Shown piece by piece: positions 29,218 to 39,843 of a stretch of DNA of 64,000 nucleotides (its first letter is position 1; the number at the start of each line of letters is the position of its first letter). The position numbers were made by a program, and so were the translations under genes. Under the pieces are notes generated by a model. The model ran no database searches. It worked only from the letters and a program-made list of their open reading frames with translations, and was not told where the DNA came from. The stretch lies in contig OY755242.1 of NCBI GenBank assembly GCA_963576725.1, positions 28,818,725-28,882,724 on the forward strand, written 5' to 3'. This DNA comes from Azorinus chamasolen (lineage: Eukaryota > Mollusca > Bivalvia > Cardiida > Solecurtidae).

Positions 29218-30251
29218 CTCGCCATAAAATTGGACTTCCAGAGTGAGACGCAAATTCTGCAGTCCACTTATCTCATCCATTCCAGTAGAAAGAATGTTGT
29301 GCCTATCGACAATGATGTAGTTAGTATCACCTGTTAAACCTGTTGCAATGTCCTCCTCTTCAAAGTCTAATTTCCGTCCTGTTACTATTTTAGCCTGTAT
29401 GTACTTAAGGCCATGAATTGGGTCACTTATATTTAAAGATGCAAGATCTTCAATGCAGTCTTTTGTGACTTGCTGTATTTCAGGCTTTTCCACTGTATCA
29501 ACAGAAACTATGTCAGATGATGGTTCTAGAAAATTGTTGCCACCTACTGAAAGGTCTGATTCAAAAACATAGTGGATCTCTGTGGTGAAATCATTTCTTA
29601 GTTCACTGTCTGTTTCATACGAAGGCATAGATAATGTTGCTTCTAAAGTGCTGTTAGTGAAGACTTCACTTGCATTTTGCCTTGCTTCTTCAACAGTGAC
29701 CCCAGTTGCTTCTGTGTTGTTTAACATGCACTGACCAATATGTTCCCTTAGTGTGTCGACACTAAAATCACTCCCACATGCTTTGCATGGGTAAGTTAGT
29801 GTGGTAGTTTCCTCTTCTTCATTGTCTTTACAATCTAAGGACAAACATACCTGTATGGGCCTTATGTAAATACGACTTTGTCCTCCAACAACTGTTTTCA
29901 AATGTGCAACATCCCATTTCACATCAATTTTCTTAAGTTCTCTTCGGTTTGCCGAACAATACATCAACTCATAGCCACCACAGTCGGCCAGTTTGGGGTA
30001 CTCATTAACTAATGTTGAATGAACATCTGATTCTGAGGCAAAGGCATCAAAGGTAATTTTTTTCAAACCTAAACCTGCTTTTTGCAGGCAAACCTTTTCT
30101 GCATGAGTCGGCACATTTCCTTGATTTGTGTCAGAGAGGCACATTAATGTTGATGTCCATGTCTTTTTACGAGACCCCTTCTTACGACTGTCAAATCGAC
30201 TGTACCGAGAACGACTGGGCTGAAACTGTCTAGGCCTTGGTATGTCATCAG
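29218..30251 (-). CDS. G2E3-like/HECT-type protein, one internal exon (partial gene)
   Basis: A 1034-bp exon between acceptor ..ACAAACAG| at 30252 and donor GAG|GTAAGAA at 29217. It encodes PRPRQFQPSRSRYSRFDSRK, SRKKTWTSTLMCLSD, AEKVCLQKAGLGLKKI, SRIYIRPIQV, then a C2HC finger YPCKACGSDF..LREHIGQC, an acidic stretch, and finally IVDRHNILSTGMDEI..NLRLTLEVQFYGE. The last part is the entry of a HECT-type ubiquitin-ligase domain as seen in bivalve proteins named G2/M phase-specific E3 ligase-like. The exon ends exactly before the GGPR..FF stretch expected next. I could not find the following HECT exons on the minus strand, nor the first exon. So this is either a gene with very long introns or a truncated copy. 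Function would be ubiquitin transfer only if the catalytic Cys exon exists. Confidence 0.7.
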
Positions 30252-30379
30252 CTGTTTGTAGAAAAAAAACATTGGTTCATTAGTTGTTAAAACAATCAAA
30301 CTCAAAGACTTACCGCCCCCAACTTTTTCAAGGGTCAGATATAGGCATACCACATGTTTCAAGAGGCACATGTACCTAA

Positions 30380-30705
30380 CACAAATCTAAGCTCAAAGGG
30401 GAGCTAATTCAGTTATGAACTTAGCCATAGTTATGTCTCTTATCTAAGCTCAAAGGGGAGATAAATAAGTTACGAACTGAGCCATGGTTATGTCTCTTAT
30501 CCAAAATAAATCTAAGCTCAACAGGGAGATAATTCAGTTATGAACTGAGTCGTTGTTACGTCTCTTGTCTAACATAAGTATAAGCTCGAAGGGGAGATAA
30601 TTCAGTTATGAACTGAGCCATAGTTATGTCTCTTATCTAACACAAATCTAAGCTCAAAGGGGAGATATTTCAGTTATAAACTGAGCCATAGTTACGTCTC
30701 AAGCC
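30380..30705. repeat. ~68-bp tandem repeat, 5 copies
   Basis: Unit marker AAGCTCAAAGGGGAGATAA at about 30387, 30445, 30513, 30582 and 30650, with TTCAGTTATGAACTGAGCCA and TTATGTCTCTTATCTAAC between. The first unit is 10 bp shorter. It lies just upstream of the G2E3-like exon and may fall in an intron of that gene. Nothing else is recognised between 30705 and 31490. Confidence 0.8.
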
Positions 30706-31493
30706 AAATTTTGTCTATTTTGCTAGAAACATCCCTTATAAAAGTGAGCAGGAGAAAATCTCTCAGGATTTGGATTCTATTTCGCGACACATTATCGAAT
30801 GATGCTTACATTTTTACAAAGTATCATAAATTTATATTAAGTGATTACAAAGATATGGATTGGACAGGGATTTTCGCTCAAGGGCATATATAATACAGTT
30901 ATGACTAAAGTTAGAGTTATACATGTTGTTTGTGACACATCATCTACACATAATTGTTGAATTCCGCAACTTTTATCACTGTACCTTTAAATAGGCTATA
31001 TGGCCTGGGCAATATCTAAAGACTGAAAGGGCGATAACTCTGTCCGAAATGCTGGAAGAGTTACCTTTCTTGCGTGTGGTCCTTTAATCCTATTGTTTTT
31101 TTATCACGGTATGAAATTTTAAATCAGTTACTTGAATATTACTGTGTCGCAGTCTCATAAATTACATAAAAGTCACCAAGTACACCTAAAAGTAAGGCCG
31201 AGCTCCTGATGAAAAGTGCAAACCTTTCAAATGAGCAAAAGAACATTATACGAAAATAACTTGTATTTGGAAATGCAATGGCTGATCAAATTCGCGAAAA
31301 AGCTGAATACACCAACAACTCAACAGTGAAAAGTGTTCATATACTCATGGCAGGAGACATTTTAAGAAAATACCGATGCAATGTAGCGCTGTGCTACAGA
31401 GCTGGTTTGAACAAAAATACGTTCACAAAATATTCTATGGCCCCTACCAGTGACAAGAAGAGAGACCCAGTTTCAAGCGTAAACTTGAACAGA

Positions 31494-32010
31494 ATTTTAT
31501 GGGGATGTTATCTACAAACTTAGGAAAATTCGGGGTCATATCCATTTTCATGATTTGTTTATAAAACGCATTAAAACATTTAAAAAGAAAGGTTATGATC
31601 CTATTATATTGCAACACACTGCATGTTTGGTTATCGACCCTTTTACAGTCGGTAGCTACGCTTCCCTCTTTGCTTGCGCGATGACAGGCCGAGGGTAGTA
31701 CTATATGATGGTATACTCTTAAACCTGGATACAGGAGGAGCTTACCAGACTCATGTATTACTTTTTCCCTGTCGTGCCCTTAACGGCTTACCTGCAGGTG
31801 CTCTGACTTCAGCAAAGTCATTGAGTACATATTTGACGGATTGTCACAGTTATTATGCTATGTTTTACATGTTGTCCTGTGTTCACCGTCGTCTATGTTG
31901 TGGGTAAGTCCAGCGGGGATACCTTTATTTACAATATTTGTAAAGCTAGGGTGACTTTGAGAGAAGTGTGAGGTTAGGACGTCCGTAAACCGGTTTAAAC
32001 CCCCAGTGGT
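31494..32010 (+). mobile_element. Penelope-like retroelement, 5'-truncated 3' end (possibly to ~32295)
   Basis: Plus-strand frame reads GDVIYKLRKIRGHIHFHDLF, IKRIKTFKKKGYDPIILQHT and ACLVIDPFTVGSYASLFACA, then a stop at 31696-31698. A non-coding part follows, ending GTTTAAACCCCCAG. The same sequence occurs in inverse orientation at 46652-47145, attached there to a recognisable reverse transcriptase. Sequence after 32010, including a (GT)n run and a GT-rich stretch to 32295, may be more of its 3' UTR. Confidence 0.75.
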
Positions 32011-32156
32011 GTTTTTGCTGCTGACCGTGCCAAGGCGGTACTCTCTTTGTCACCCTTCCTTTTGTTTGCCTTGCGTCTTTGTGCTTGTGGTTTGTTCATG
32101 TTGTGGAACGTTTGTCCCTGGTTCTTGTGTGTCTTTTGGTGTTTTCTGTGTTCATT

Positions 32157-32216
32157 TCGTGTGTGTGTGTGTGTGTGTGCGTTTGGGTGTGTGGTTGTGT
32201 GTGTGTGTGTGTGTCA
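32157..32216. repeat. (GT)n microsatellite
   Basis: Two GT runs split by GCGTTTGGGTGTGTGGTT. The long overlapping open frames here on both strands are simple-sequence artefacts. Confidence 0.9.
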
Positions 32217-32274
32217 TGCTGTCTATCGGTGTTTTGGTGGTGGTTGCGTCTTGCATGTGGCTTTGCCTGCTTGA

Positions 32275-33993
32275 CTTTACTACTTTTCCATTGAAGACAA
32301 GATCCTAGTCTTCCTAGAAAGGGACGACAACAGCAGGTTGCAGCCCGGCAAAAATGATGCGACAAAGTGCGGAAAAGAACTAAAACAGACACGTGTATTA
32401 ACGGACTACCTTGAATATCTTCACAAGAAGTTTCTCGCGGAAAATCCGGAATTAAAAGTGTCTTTCTCAACATTTTGTAGGATAAGACCAAAGTACATAC
32501 AATTATCCGCCTTCATAACGCGAAACAGCTGTCTCTGTACACAGCACCAAAACATGGCTCTCACTGTGAAATCAATTCGTAGTATGGGAATTTTGGTATC
32601 TTCAAACCCAGAAAAATTTGTTCAAGAAAACGTAGACTTGTCAGATATAGAAAACAGACTTGCAAATGAAATTCGGTTGTCACAATGGAAAAGAGTTGAA
32701 GTTGAAGAAAAGGGAAAACGTAAATATGTGATGAGAGTTGTGCAAAGTAGCCTGTTAAAAGCCGAGTTCCTTAATCACGTTAAAGAACAAAAAACTGCTT
32801 TTGCATCGCACGTGAGTCGCGTTAAAGAACAGTTTGACCAAATGCGGGGTCTAAAACAAAATTTGCCGGCAAAACATGCAATAGTACACATGGATTTTGC
32901 GGAGAACTATGCCTGCAAATCTGCAAATGAGATACAATCCGCGTACTGGAATCAGACAAGCGTGACACTTCATCCTGTCGTTGTGTATCACAAGCATTGT
33001 GAGGATGGACCATTGAACCATCGCAGCTTCGTTGTCGTGTCGGACACATTGTCACATAACGCAAACACAGTTCTTTGCGTCTTAGACGCCATTATACCAG
33101 AAGTACAAACACTAGTACCAGACTTGGACGTCTGTCATTATTGGACAGACAGTCCAACGTCTCAATATAGAAACCGCATTATATTTGACACTGTTGCAAA
33201 TCATAAAGACAGGTGGTTTGGTTGCAAGGCTTACTGGAATTATTTCGAGAGTGGTCACGGCAAGGGTCCTTGCGACGGGTTAGGGGGGACAGTAAAAAGA
33301 ATGGCCGACATGGCAGTCAAGACAGGTAAGTGTACCATTCAAGATGCCCAAGAGTTTTTTGCATGGGCCACGCAATCCAGTCTCAGAAATGTCAGCTTCA
33401 AGTATATTTCTGACGAAGAAGTCCAACAAAAGGTAAGTGACATGGCAGCGACCGCTCCTCAGCTCAAGCCTGTAAAGGGTACGATGAAAGTACATGCAGT
33501 ATTTGGCGCAGGAATTTCAAAGCTGTTTGTCAGAAACACAAGTTGTTACTGTGAAGAATGTATTCTTGGTACCGGTGTATGTCACACGTGGAGACTGGAA
33601 GTCACTAGAAAGACGGAAAACATTGATAGGAGTCGAAGCCCACCAGAGCAGAATAATACAGAGGTGAGTGAAAACGGGAACGGGGACCGGGACGTAAGTA
33701 TATGCACGGACATTGGTTCCTTTGTTGCAGCAGTATATGGCACGGACTGGTTTGTCGGTACAGTCATCGGTGTTGATGCAGAGGATGGAGAGATTGAGGT
33801 GAGTTTCATGGAGAAAAAGAAGAGTTTGTTTCAGTGGCCCCGTAGAGCAGATGAGTTGTGGGTTGGCATAGAGTTGATACTATGCAATATTCAATCCCCT
33901 ATACAGACAGGCAAGTCCAAACGGATGTTCCGTGTGTGTGAAGAGGACAGTGTGAAAATTCAGTCCTGTTTCGAAAGGTACGTAATTAAGTAA
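32275..33993 (+). CDS. DDE-transposase-like protein with C-terminal Tudor-like domain (5' end uncertain)
   Basis: An open frame of about 570 codons without an ATG at its start. A likely acceptor (ACTTTTCCATTGAAG|AC) lies at 32295-32296, so an upstream exon is missing, or was lost when the Penelope-like tail landed 300 bp upstream. The N-terminal part has LERDDNSRLQPGKND, DYLEYLHKKFLAENPE..VSFSTFCRIRP and RNSCLCTQHQN. The core shows AIVHMDFAENYACK, VCHYWTDSPTSQYRNR and ESGHGKGPCDGLGGTVKR; Asp residues in the first two and Asp or Glu in the third are candidate metal ligands of an RNase-H-like fold. A CYCEECILGTGVC zinc cluster follows. The final 90 residues (SFVAAVYGTDWFVGTVIGVD..GEIEVSFMEKK) look like a Tudor/PWWP-type fold. 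I recall similar uncharacterised proteins in cnidarians and molluscs. The frame is fully intact. Host gene or live transposon cannot be decided. Confidence 0.7.
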   Translation, partial: LYYFSIEDKILVFLERDDNSRLQPGKNDATKCGKELKQTRVLTDYLEYLHKKFLAENPELKVSFSTFCRIRPKYIQLSAFITRNSCLCTQHQNMALTVKSIRSMGILVSSNPEKFVQENVDLSDIENRLANEIRLSQWKRVEVEEKGKRKYVMRVVQSSLLKAEFLNHVKEQKTAFASHVSRVKEQFDQMRGLKQNLPAKHAIVHMDFAENYACKSANEIQSAYWNQTSVTLHPVVVYHKHCEDGPLNHRSFVVVSDTLSHNANTVLCVLDAIIPEVQTLVPDLDVCHYWTDSPTSQYRNRIIFDTVANHKDRWFGCKAYWNYFESGHGKGPCDGLGGTVKRMADMAVKTGKCTIQDAQEFFAWATQSSLRNVSFKYISDEEVQQKVSDMAATAPQLKPVKGTMKVHAVFGAGISKLFVRNTSCYCEECILGTGVCHTWRLEVTRKTENIDRSRSPPEQNNTEVSENGNGDRDVSICTDIGSFVAAVYGTDWFVGTVIGVDAEDGEIEVSFMEKKKSLFQWPRRADELWVGIELILCNIQSPIQTGKSKRMFRVCEEDSVKIQSCFERYVIK

Positions 33994-36000
33994 CAAGTAT
34001 ACTTTCATCACGCGTGGACCCTTGCCGTGACATTGGAAATGCTAACTAAGAATCTCTTTGGGTGAACAGAGACAACAGAGATTCCTAATTCAAAACAATA
34101 TAATGCATAAAGCTTATAAGATCTTTGTACATTATGTGTTTCTTCATTTTGCAATCAGCAGCCACTGAGAATGTCGTTTTGTGTGATGATATGTTACCAT
34201 ATTGGCGAGATCGCGAGAATTCCGAAATTTGTGTAACGTCCGAGACTGAAGCAATTTAATACTTTGTTATCATGTTCGATTTGTTGCTGTTCTTTAAGTG
34301 TTGATTCTTGTTATCTGTGTCGTATATGGGACCTAATGAATGGGCAGAGTTTCTGATTATCAATTGTGGTGACTGTAGTTCGCTCACCTTTAGAAATGCT
34401 CTTGACTAGTAACTTGGATTTCGTAAACCTTTTCAGACAAAAGAATAACAAAAGCGTAGTTTGTAGACATGTGTATGTCTTTTCAATATGTTTTATTTGC
34501 ATATTGTTTTTCAACACAGGCAACAAGCAACACTGGTATGCAGAAACATTGGATAGATGCAGTTTGAAAAATATCAAACTTGATGAAATGTCCGATACAT
34601 TTGATAGAGACTTTTCAAAGAAGTGCTACATGCAAATTATGCAATAATTCAATAATGGTCATTGGATTTTCATCTGATAAATGCATTTATAATGAAAATG
34701 TAACACTTCTAGTGTAATCAAGTGTAAATACACTTTGTGTTAAACACTGATATGGAGGTGTTGACAAAATGGCGGCGCAACCCAGCACAATCTGTTTTCG
34801 TCACATTAGCAATGATATACGTTTGGCCATCTGTTTGCCATCTCCTTATATAGTGGAACAATCATTTACTAACAACAACGTTACAAGTCAAATACAAGCA
34901 CTTATTATTAATCATAGATGCATATACAGTGATAGATGTTATATTAAATAAGTCATTGTCAAACGTACCGTACATTACAACAACTTAAAACGTCGCATCG
35001 ACACCTTTAGTTTGAATGCCTATAACATTTTTGTCTTTCAATTGATGTTCAAAATATTTTCAAGGTATGTCAACAAGAATTTGATCGTTTAGAAGGAAGA
35101 AAGTAAAACTAGTCAGTTTGCATCACATTTCTTGTTTTTTTTTTATCTTGAAAATCCCAAATCTCGTGAGAATGAGTGTCGAGTGGTCGAATTGCATATC
35201 AGCTCTGCAGTACAATAGGGGTGCTGATTTCATTTGGCGTTAGTTTCGTAAGCTATCTCGCTACAAAACTTGATCAAAAAAAGTGAGACTGCCAAGGGAA
35301 AGGATGTGTCGTTAGACCGACTCACTTGTGTGATGTGGTGATGCTGTTCGCTTGTGAGGTCGGCCCTTGGTCACCATTAAAAGTTTGCGAAAATGGGATA
35401 AGATTGGCTTTGCCCGTTTATGTCTACGCAGGACCTGGCCTTTTGATGTCCGCAGTAGCTTAAATTGAGGAAAACATAGTACGTGCACCTATGGAGGACG
35501 ATCAACGCCAATATTGCATCATGCTTTGTGGCATTTCAATTTGCTTCATGTTAAATGCATTATGCTAAATGATTATTGCATGTCACGATGTGCTTTATTC
35601 TTTCTTTGAAGTTTCTTCCTCGATCCGACATTTGACCTTCTGTAAACTTGTTTTATTGATTATAATCACGTCAAATAATGTGTTTCATTGTTTAAATTTC
35701 TTTGGAGCATATTCTTTGTGCTATTTGCTTAGCGCTTGGTGCTTGGTGCTTGATGCTTGATGCGTGGTTCGTTGTTCCATCTTCGCCCCGGTCTTTGTCG
35801 TACTCTAGTCAGCTCGGACTAAAATACTGAAGTGATTTGCCGAATACATAGGTAAAGAAGGAAAACGCTATGAAGACATAGGAATAGAAGGATTTCAAAA
35901 AACACACAAAAAATAGAAGGGTTACTGATTCATTACATTAGAGAGTGTGTGTGTGTGTGTGTGGGGGGGGGGGGGGGTATTTACTGCTGGGAGAAGTATA
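33994..36000. other. No gene recognised
   Basis: Holds the 3' flank of the transposase-like gene, a 60-codon frame starting ATGGCGGCG at 34769 with no recognisable relatives, a (GT)n(G)n run at 35946-35978, and a block at 35460-35590 that recurs inverted at 50618-50790 (GTGGAGGACGATCAACGCC-like text). Confidence 0.4.
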
Positions 36001-36009
36001 ATAATAACA

Positions 36010-36170
36010 AGAGGGTCTGAAAGGCCCTGACATCGCTCACCAGACAATCAGAGGATAAGATTTTCAAAGTTTTCACTATGTGTTCTATAGAAAACTAGCC
36101 GGTCCTAGGGTGAACCACTTTTGACACAAGGGGCATAATTTATGTAACTATAATGGTAAATAAATTGTTA
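36010..36170. repeat. Fragment of dispersed element (GAGGGTCTGAAAGGCCCT head)
   Basis: ACAAGAGGGTCTGAAAGGCC..CTGACATCGCTCACC forms a small head hairpin followed by non-coding sequence. Only the head is present. Confidence 0.4.
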
Positions 36171-36337
36171 ATTAACTGGTATTTAGGGTATGTAGTTGCT
36201 TAACGCAAGGTGAAAGTACAATAGAACGTTCCTATAGGAGCGTTCTGTTTTAATTTGACCTTGCTTTAAGCAGCCACCTGCCGTTAACACAAAATACGTG
36301 ATGTGATTTAGTGGCCGTTATAGAGAGGTTTACTGTA
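36170..36337. mobile_element. Family D MITE, left terminus missing
   Basis: GTTGCTTAACGCAAGGTGAA..AACGTTCCTATAGGAGCGTT (dyad 36228-36241)..TTAAGCAGCCACCTGC, and GTTATAGAGAGGTTTACTGTA at the right end. Confidence 0.65.
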
Positions 36338-36339
36338 CC

Positions 36340-37680
36340 ATTCACCATTGACAAATGTATCGCCAAGAATGCGCCTCAGATGGATTATATCGTGTCTCCC
36401 GTGCATTTTATTATGTACAATGTACTGGTGATATATACTGCGCCATCTCACTTTAATTTATTCTTGCATAAAGGTCAACGTCAGGTGAATCTTTTTGGAC
36501 TATATCTGTTTATGGACAATTTTTGGCAAAGGCAGAAACTGTATTTTTCCACAAGTAAACAGAGCAAGTCATTAGCATGTGATTCATGTAGCGCTTCAGT
36601 CTGCCATTTGGGAGATCCTATCGGTGAAAGTGTTTATATGTTGAAAGGCCAATTCAGAGCAACAGATAAATGAGCGTACATAAATACTAAAACCTCCATT
36701 TCTTTACCAAATCCTATGTAGTAACCACCTTTTTCTTGAAAATATTCTAATTTACGCATCTTATCTGGACCTTAATTCATTGTCACATAACCACAGCAAT
36801 TTGGTGTTTTATATGAGCCGCTGTCCTGTGAAAATGCAAAGTGTGGATACCCAGACTAGTGACAGTGTCCATGACACGTCGTCCGAACAGGGACTGCACT
36901 TTTTGTCACATGTCAGACTTATTTGTTACATATTATCAACAATTCCATACCGAGTAAAATTGGGTCTACACTGTTGAATTGCAAAACGAGTTTTTTCTCA
37001 GAAAGCGGCTCGTGAAGTACATGGATACTCCATTGTTCATTCATCTCATACAATATTGACCCTTAATCTGTTGAACAAATTAAACGTGGCTCCTTGATAT
37101 CTGAATATTACATAAACAAATGCTTATATCATAATGTATCATTGAATGAAATGGTGTATAGAAACAACAGTGCATACCTGATCAAACAGCATTTGATCTG
37201 CTCAGGAGCTATTTGACACTGTTGTAAATGTCTTATAGTATCGGTTCCCAGGCATAAAGGTTTATGTTTGTAAACGATGTTATCAAGCCCTTGTATGCTA
37301 GTAGTGAATATGTAATAACCTGTATAGACAGTTGGATCCAGATATTATTCAGGTTCCACATTTGACACACCGTCTATACTTAATTGAAGGACAGGAAGGT
37401 CCATTAAGTTTTTAGAAATATAGCAAATTTATTATCTGCAGATATGTTCTTTTTATTGAAATAGTTCACTAAAGAGGAAAACATAAAACAAATTAAAAAC
37501 GATCACGAAAATGATCTCGAGAGAATCAAAAACGTTTGAATTTCATATTTGGTATAATGCCTTTGGTCGTTTACAATAATATGACAATCAAACAACATCA
37601 GAACATAGGTATTCTAATTATTTACATAGGTCTCAGCCATTTACAAAGTTCACATGTAGTTATTAGTTTGTAAGTACAAT
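36340..37680. other. No gene recognised
   Basis: 36600-36780 is a dispersed repeat shared with 24190-24370. A 120-codon frame at 36311-36673 runs out of a MITE terminus and has no recognisable domain. The rest is AT-rich unique-looking sequence. Confidence 0.4.
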
Positions 37681-37686
37681 ACTACA

Positions 37687-37917
37687 TTAAACCCATAACC
37701 TCATAGGCTATATTTAGACTCAACCTCATTGAATAAATCTACCGAAAAGGACCATTAAACTATGGAAAGGGAAGTGTTTAGAATTTTGTAATTTGAAACC
37801 ATTGCGATAAAAAGAGTATTTGCTCCTACAGGAGCAAACGCACTATTTATCACAATGGTTTTACAAAGTGACTTTTACAGAGTCGTCAAAAGACGTCGAT
37901 ATGAGGGAATGGGTTTA
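37687..37917. mobile_element. Family A MITE copy 7
   Basis: TTAAACCCATAACCTCATAG to GAGGGAATGGGTTTA. The dyad GCTCCTACAGGAGC has a central T to C change; the arms carry several mismatches. Confidence 0.7.
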
Positions 37918-38002
37918 TATACTGAACGCTGAAACAAATGACCACGAAGCAGTACATGGTACCTGTCTTAAGTGACCATCACAAAGAGGTCTAACTATTG
38001 GT

Positions 38003-38125
38003 ATGTAAGGCAGATGGTAGCTTAATGAAGTTCAAAAGAAATACAATAAGTTTGCCTTGTAATAAGCAACCACCTGCTTTTTAAGACGCATGTGTCCAAT
38101 CAATAAAAGGTTGGGTAATGAACTA
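38003..38125. mobile_element. Family E-like remnant
   Basis: AGGCAGATGGTAGCTTAATG..TTGTAATAAGCAACCACCTG and a decayed end AATGAACTACTGTA. The central dyad is lost. The tract 38126-38674 holds nothing I recognise. Confidence 0.4.
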
Positions 38126-38674
38126 CTGTATTGCTATATAAGATGGAACAAATATGTTAATTGAAGTTACATTATGTTAAAGATTGTAAACAGTTGGCAA
38201 AGAAACAGTTTGACACACTGGTACATTGAACCAGAGTATTGTTAATAAAACAATAAGGCAGGAGAGTCCAACTCTACGCAGATCAAATCATGCACTTAAA
38301 ACATACAAAAATGCGTTATTCGTTTGGTATCTTTATCTATCGATAATTTCCAATATGTAAACGATGTGAACAAGGGTTTAATTTCAGATTCATTGAATAC
38401 CGAACAAAGACACTATTCAAACTAAAACTCATTTTTCATTTGCTTAAATGCAATAATTATGGAGGTGAAATTAATCAATGTACACATTGATCACACACTC
38501 GTACAATAAAGAAGTGTCCCTCTAGAATATGTACAAATTAATATACCTTTTGAAGCATGTCTTATTGTTAACCAAACTGTGATATAGTGAAAAGGCTACA
38601 CCCTACGTTATTATTTGTGTACATTAGATTTGTTGTAACCACGGACAGCGTGTTCATTAATTCTTTACCTCGTA

Positions 38675-38883
38675 TACAGTAAAACCCCGCTAATGCGACC
38701 TCCTAAAAGAGGTATAATTCTAGGTGCTAGATGCAGGTGGTTGCTTAATGCAGGACAAAAGTAATGCAGAAAGCTCCTAGAGGAGCTTTCTGCATTACTT
38801 TTGTCCTGCATTAAGCAACCACCTGCTTATAAAGACACCCATGTAAATTCATTAAGTGGTCGCATTAGAGGGGTTTTACTGTA
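38675..38883. mobile_element. TA-ended hairpin MITE, family E copy (complete)
   Basis: TACAGTAAAACCCCGCTAAT to GAGGGGTTTTACTGTA. Inner arms GGTTGCTTAATGCAGGACAA and TTGTCCTGCATTAAGCAACC are perfect, around GCTCCTAGAGGAGC at 38773-38786. It is one of the two best copies. Confidence 0.8.
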
Positions 38884-39160
38884 TTTACAATGCCATTGTC
38901 TCTATAAACACTAACTTTTCATGGCGTCGTATACTTCATGACTATTCACCAAGTAAAGGGTTAAATACACTGTACACGGCGCTTTACATATTTTAATACT
39001 CTCACCAAATACAATATAAAACGTATAAAAACATTCACATTGTCTATAAACGTAACTGTTATTAACCATCTACTCCACCATCAATATCAGTTTTGTACTT
39101 TGTATAATGGGTAATGCACAAAGGAAAGTTTGGCAATGGCTGAGTGAAACGAGAAACAGA

Positions 39161-39369
39161 TACAGTAAAACCCCGCTAATGCGACCACCAAAAAGGGGCA
39201 TAATTCTGGGTGGCAGAGGCAGGTGGTAGCTTAATGCAGGACGAAAGTTATGCAGAAAGCTCCTATAGGAGCTTTCTGCATAACTTTCGTCCTGCATTAA
39301 GCAACCACCTGCTTTAAACGACACCAGTGGCTGTTTATTAAGTGGTCGCATTAGCGGGGTTTCACTGTA
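39161..39369. mobile_element. TA-ended hairpin MITE, family E copy (complete)
   Basis: TACAGTAAAACCCCGCTAAT to GCGGGGTTTCACTGTA. The arms through GGACGAAAGTTATGCAGAAA and TTTCTGCATAACTTTCGTCC are perfect around GCTCCTATAGGAGC at 39259-39272. Compensating differences from the copy at 38675 (GACGAAAGTTAT against GACAAAAGTAAT) occur on both arms. Confidence 0.8.
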
Positions 39370-39843
39370 TATGCATTTTAAGCAACCAGCGCACGGCGTC
39401 TGATCTGAGCAAATCTGTTTGTGAAGGAGTTAAATGCGTTTCTGTTGAGTATAGTGATGTTTCTGCATAACTATTGTCCTGCCTTAATTACTGATTGCCT
39501 GAAACACCATGAATAATACTATAATGCCGTTATTTTTCAGGTACAGTTAGAGCTTAGTTTACGAAAGCCCGCAATACTAAACATACGACAGACGATGCTG
39601 CTCACTTAATTGAATTTTTCGCACATCTTACTAGCATATATTTTCGGACGTTCTAACATATGATAATCGAAACCGATAATTACGTTTATTAGAACGTATG
39701 ATAATGTCAGTCAACCAATCTTTCACAAGATGGGTCCAGGGGAAGTTGAAGGCTGTATCATTTAGTATTTCACCAGAATCTTAATTTTACAATGTGGTGT
39801 TGACTTAAGTAAGACAAGGGCATGTTGTATTGCGATGCAAGAC

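Noticed and set aside
32006..32308. Long overlapping frames on both strands around the (GT)n run
   Set aside because: Cys/Val- or Thr/His-rich translations of simple sequence; no domain, and they lie in a probable retroelement 3' UTR.
34769..34951. A frame starting ATGGCGGCGCAACCC, which resembles a typical animal start context
   Set aside because: Only 60 codons, no recognisable family, no convincing splice donor; left unannotated.
36311..36673. A 120-codon frame as a host gene
   Set aside because: It begins inside a MITE terminus, has no recognisable motif, and part of it belongs to a dispersed repeat without frame conservation.
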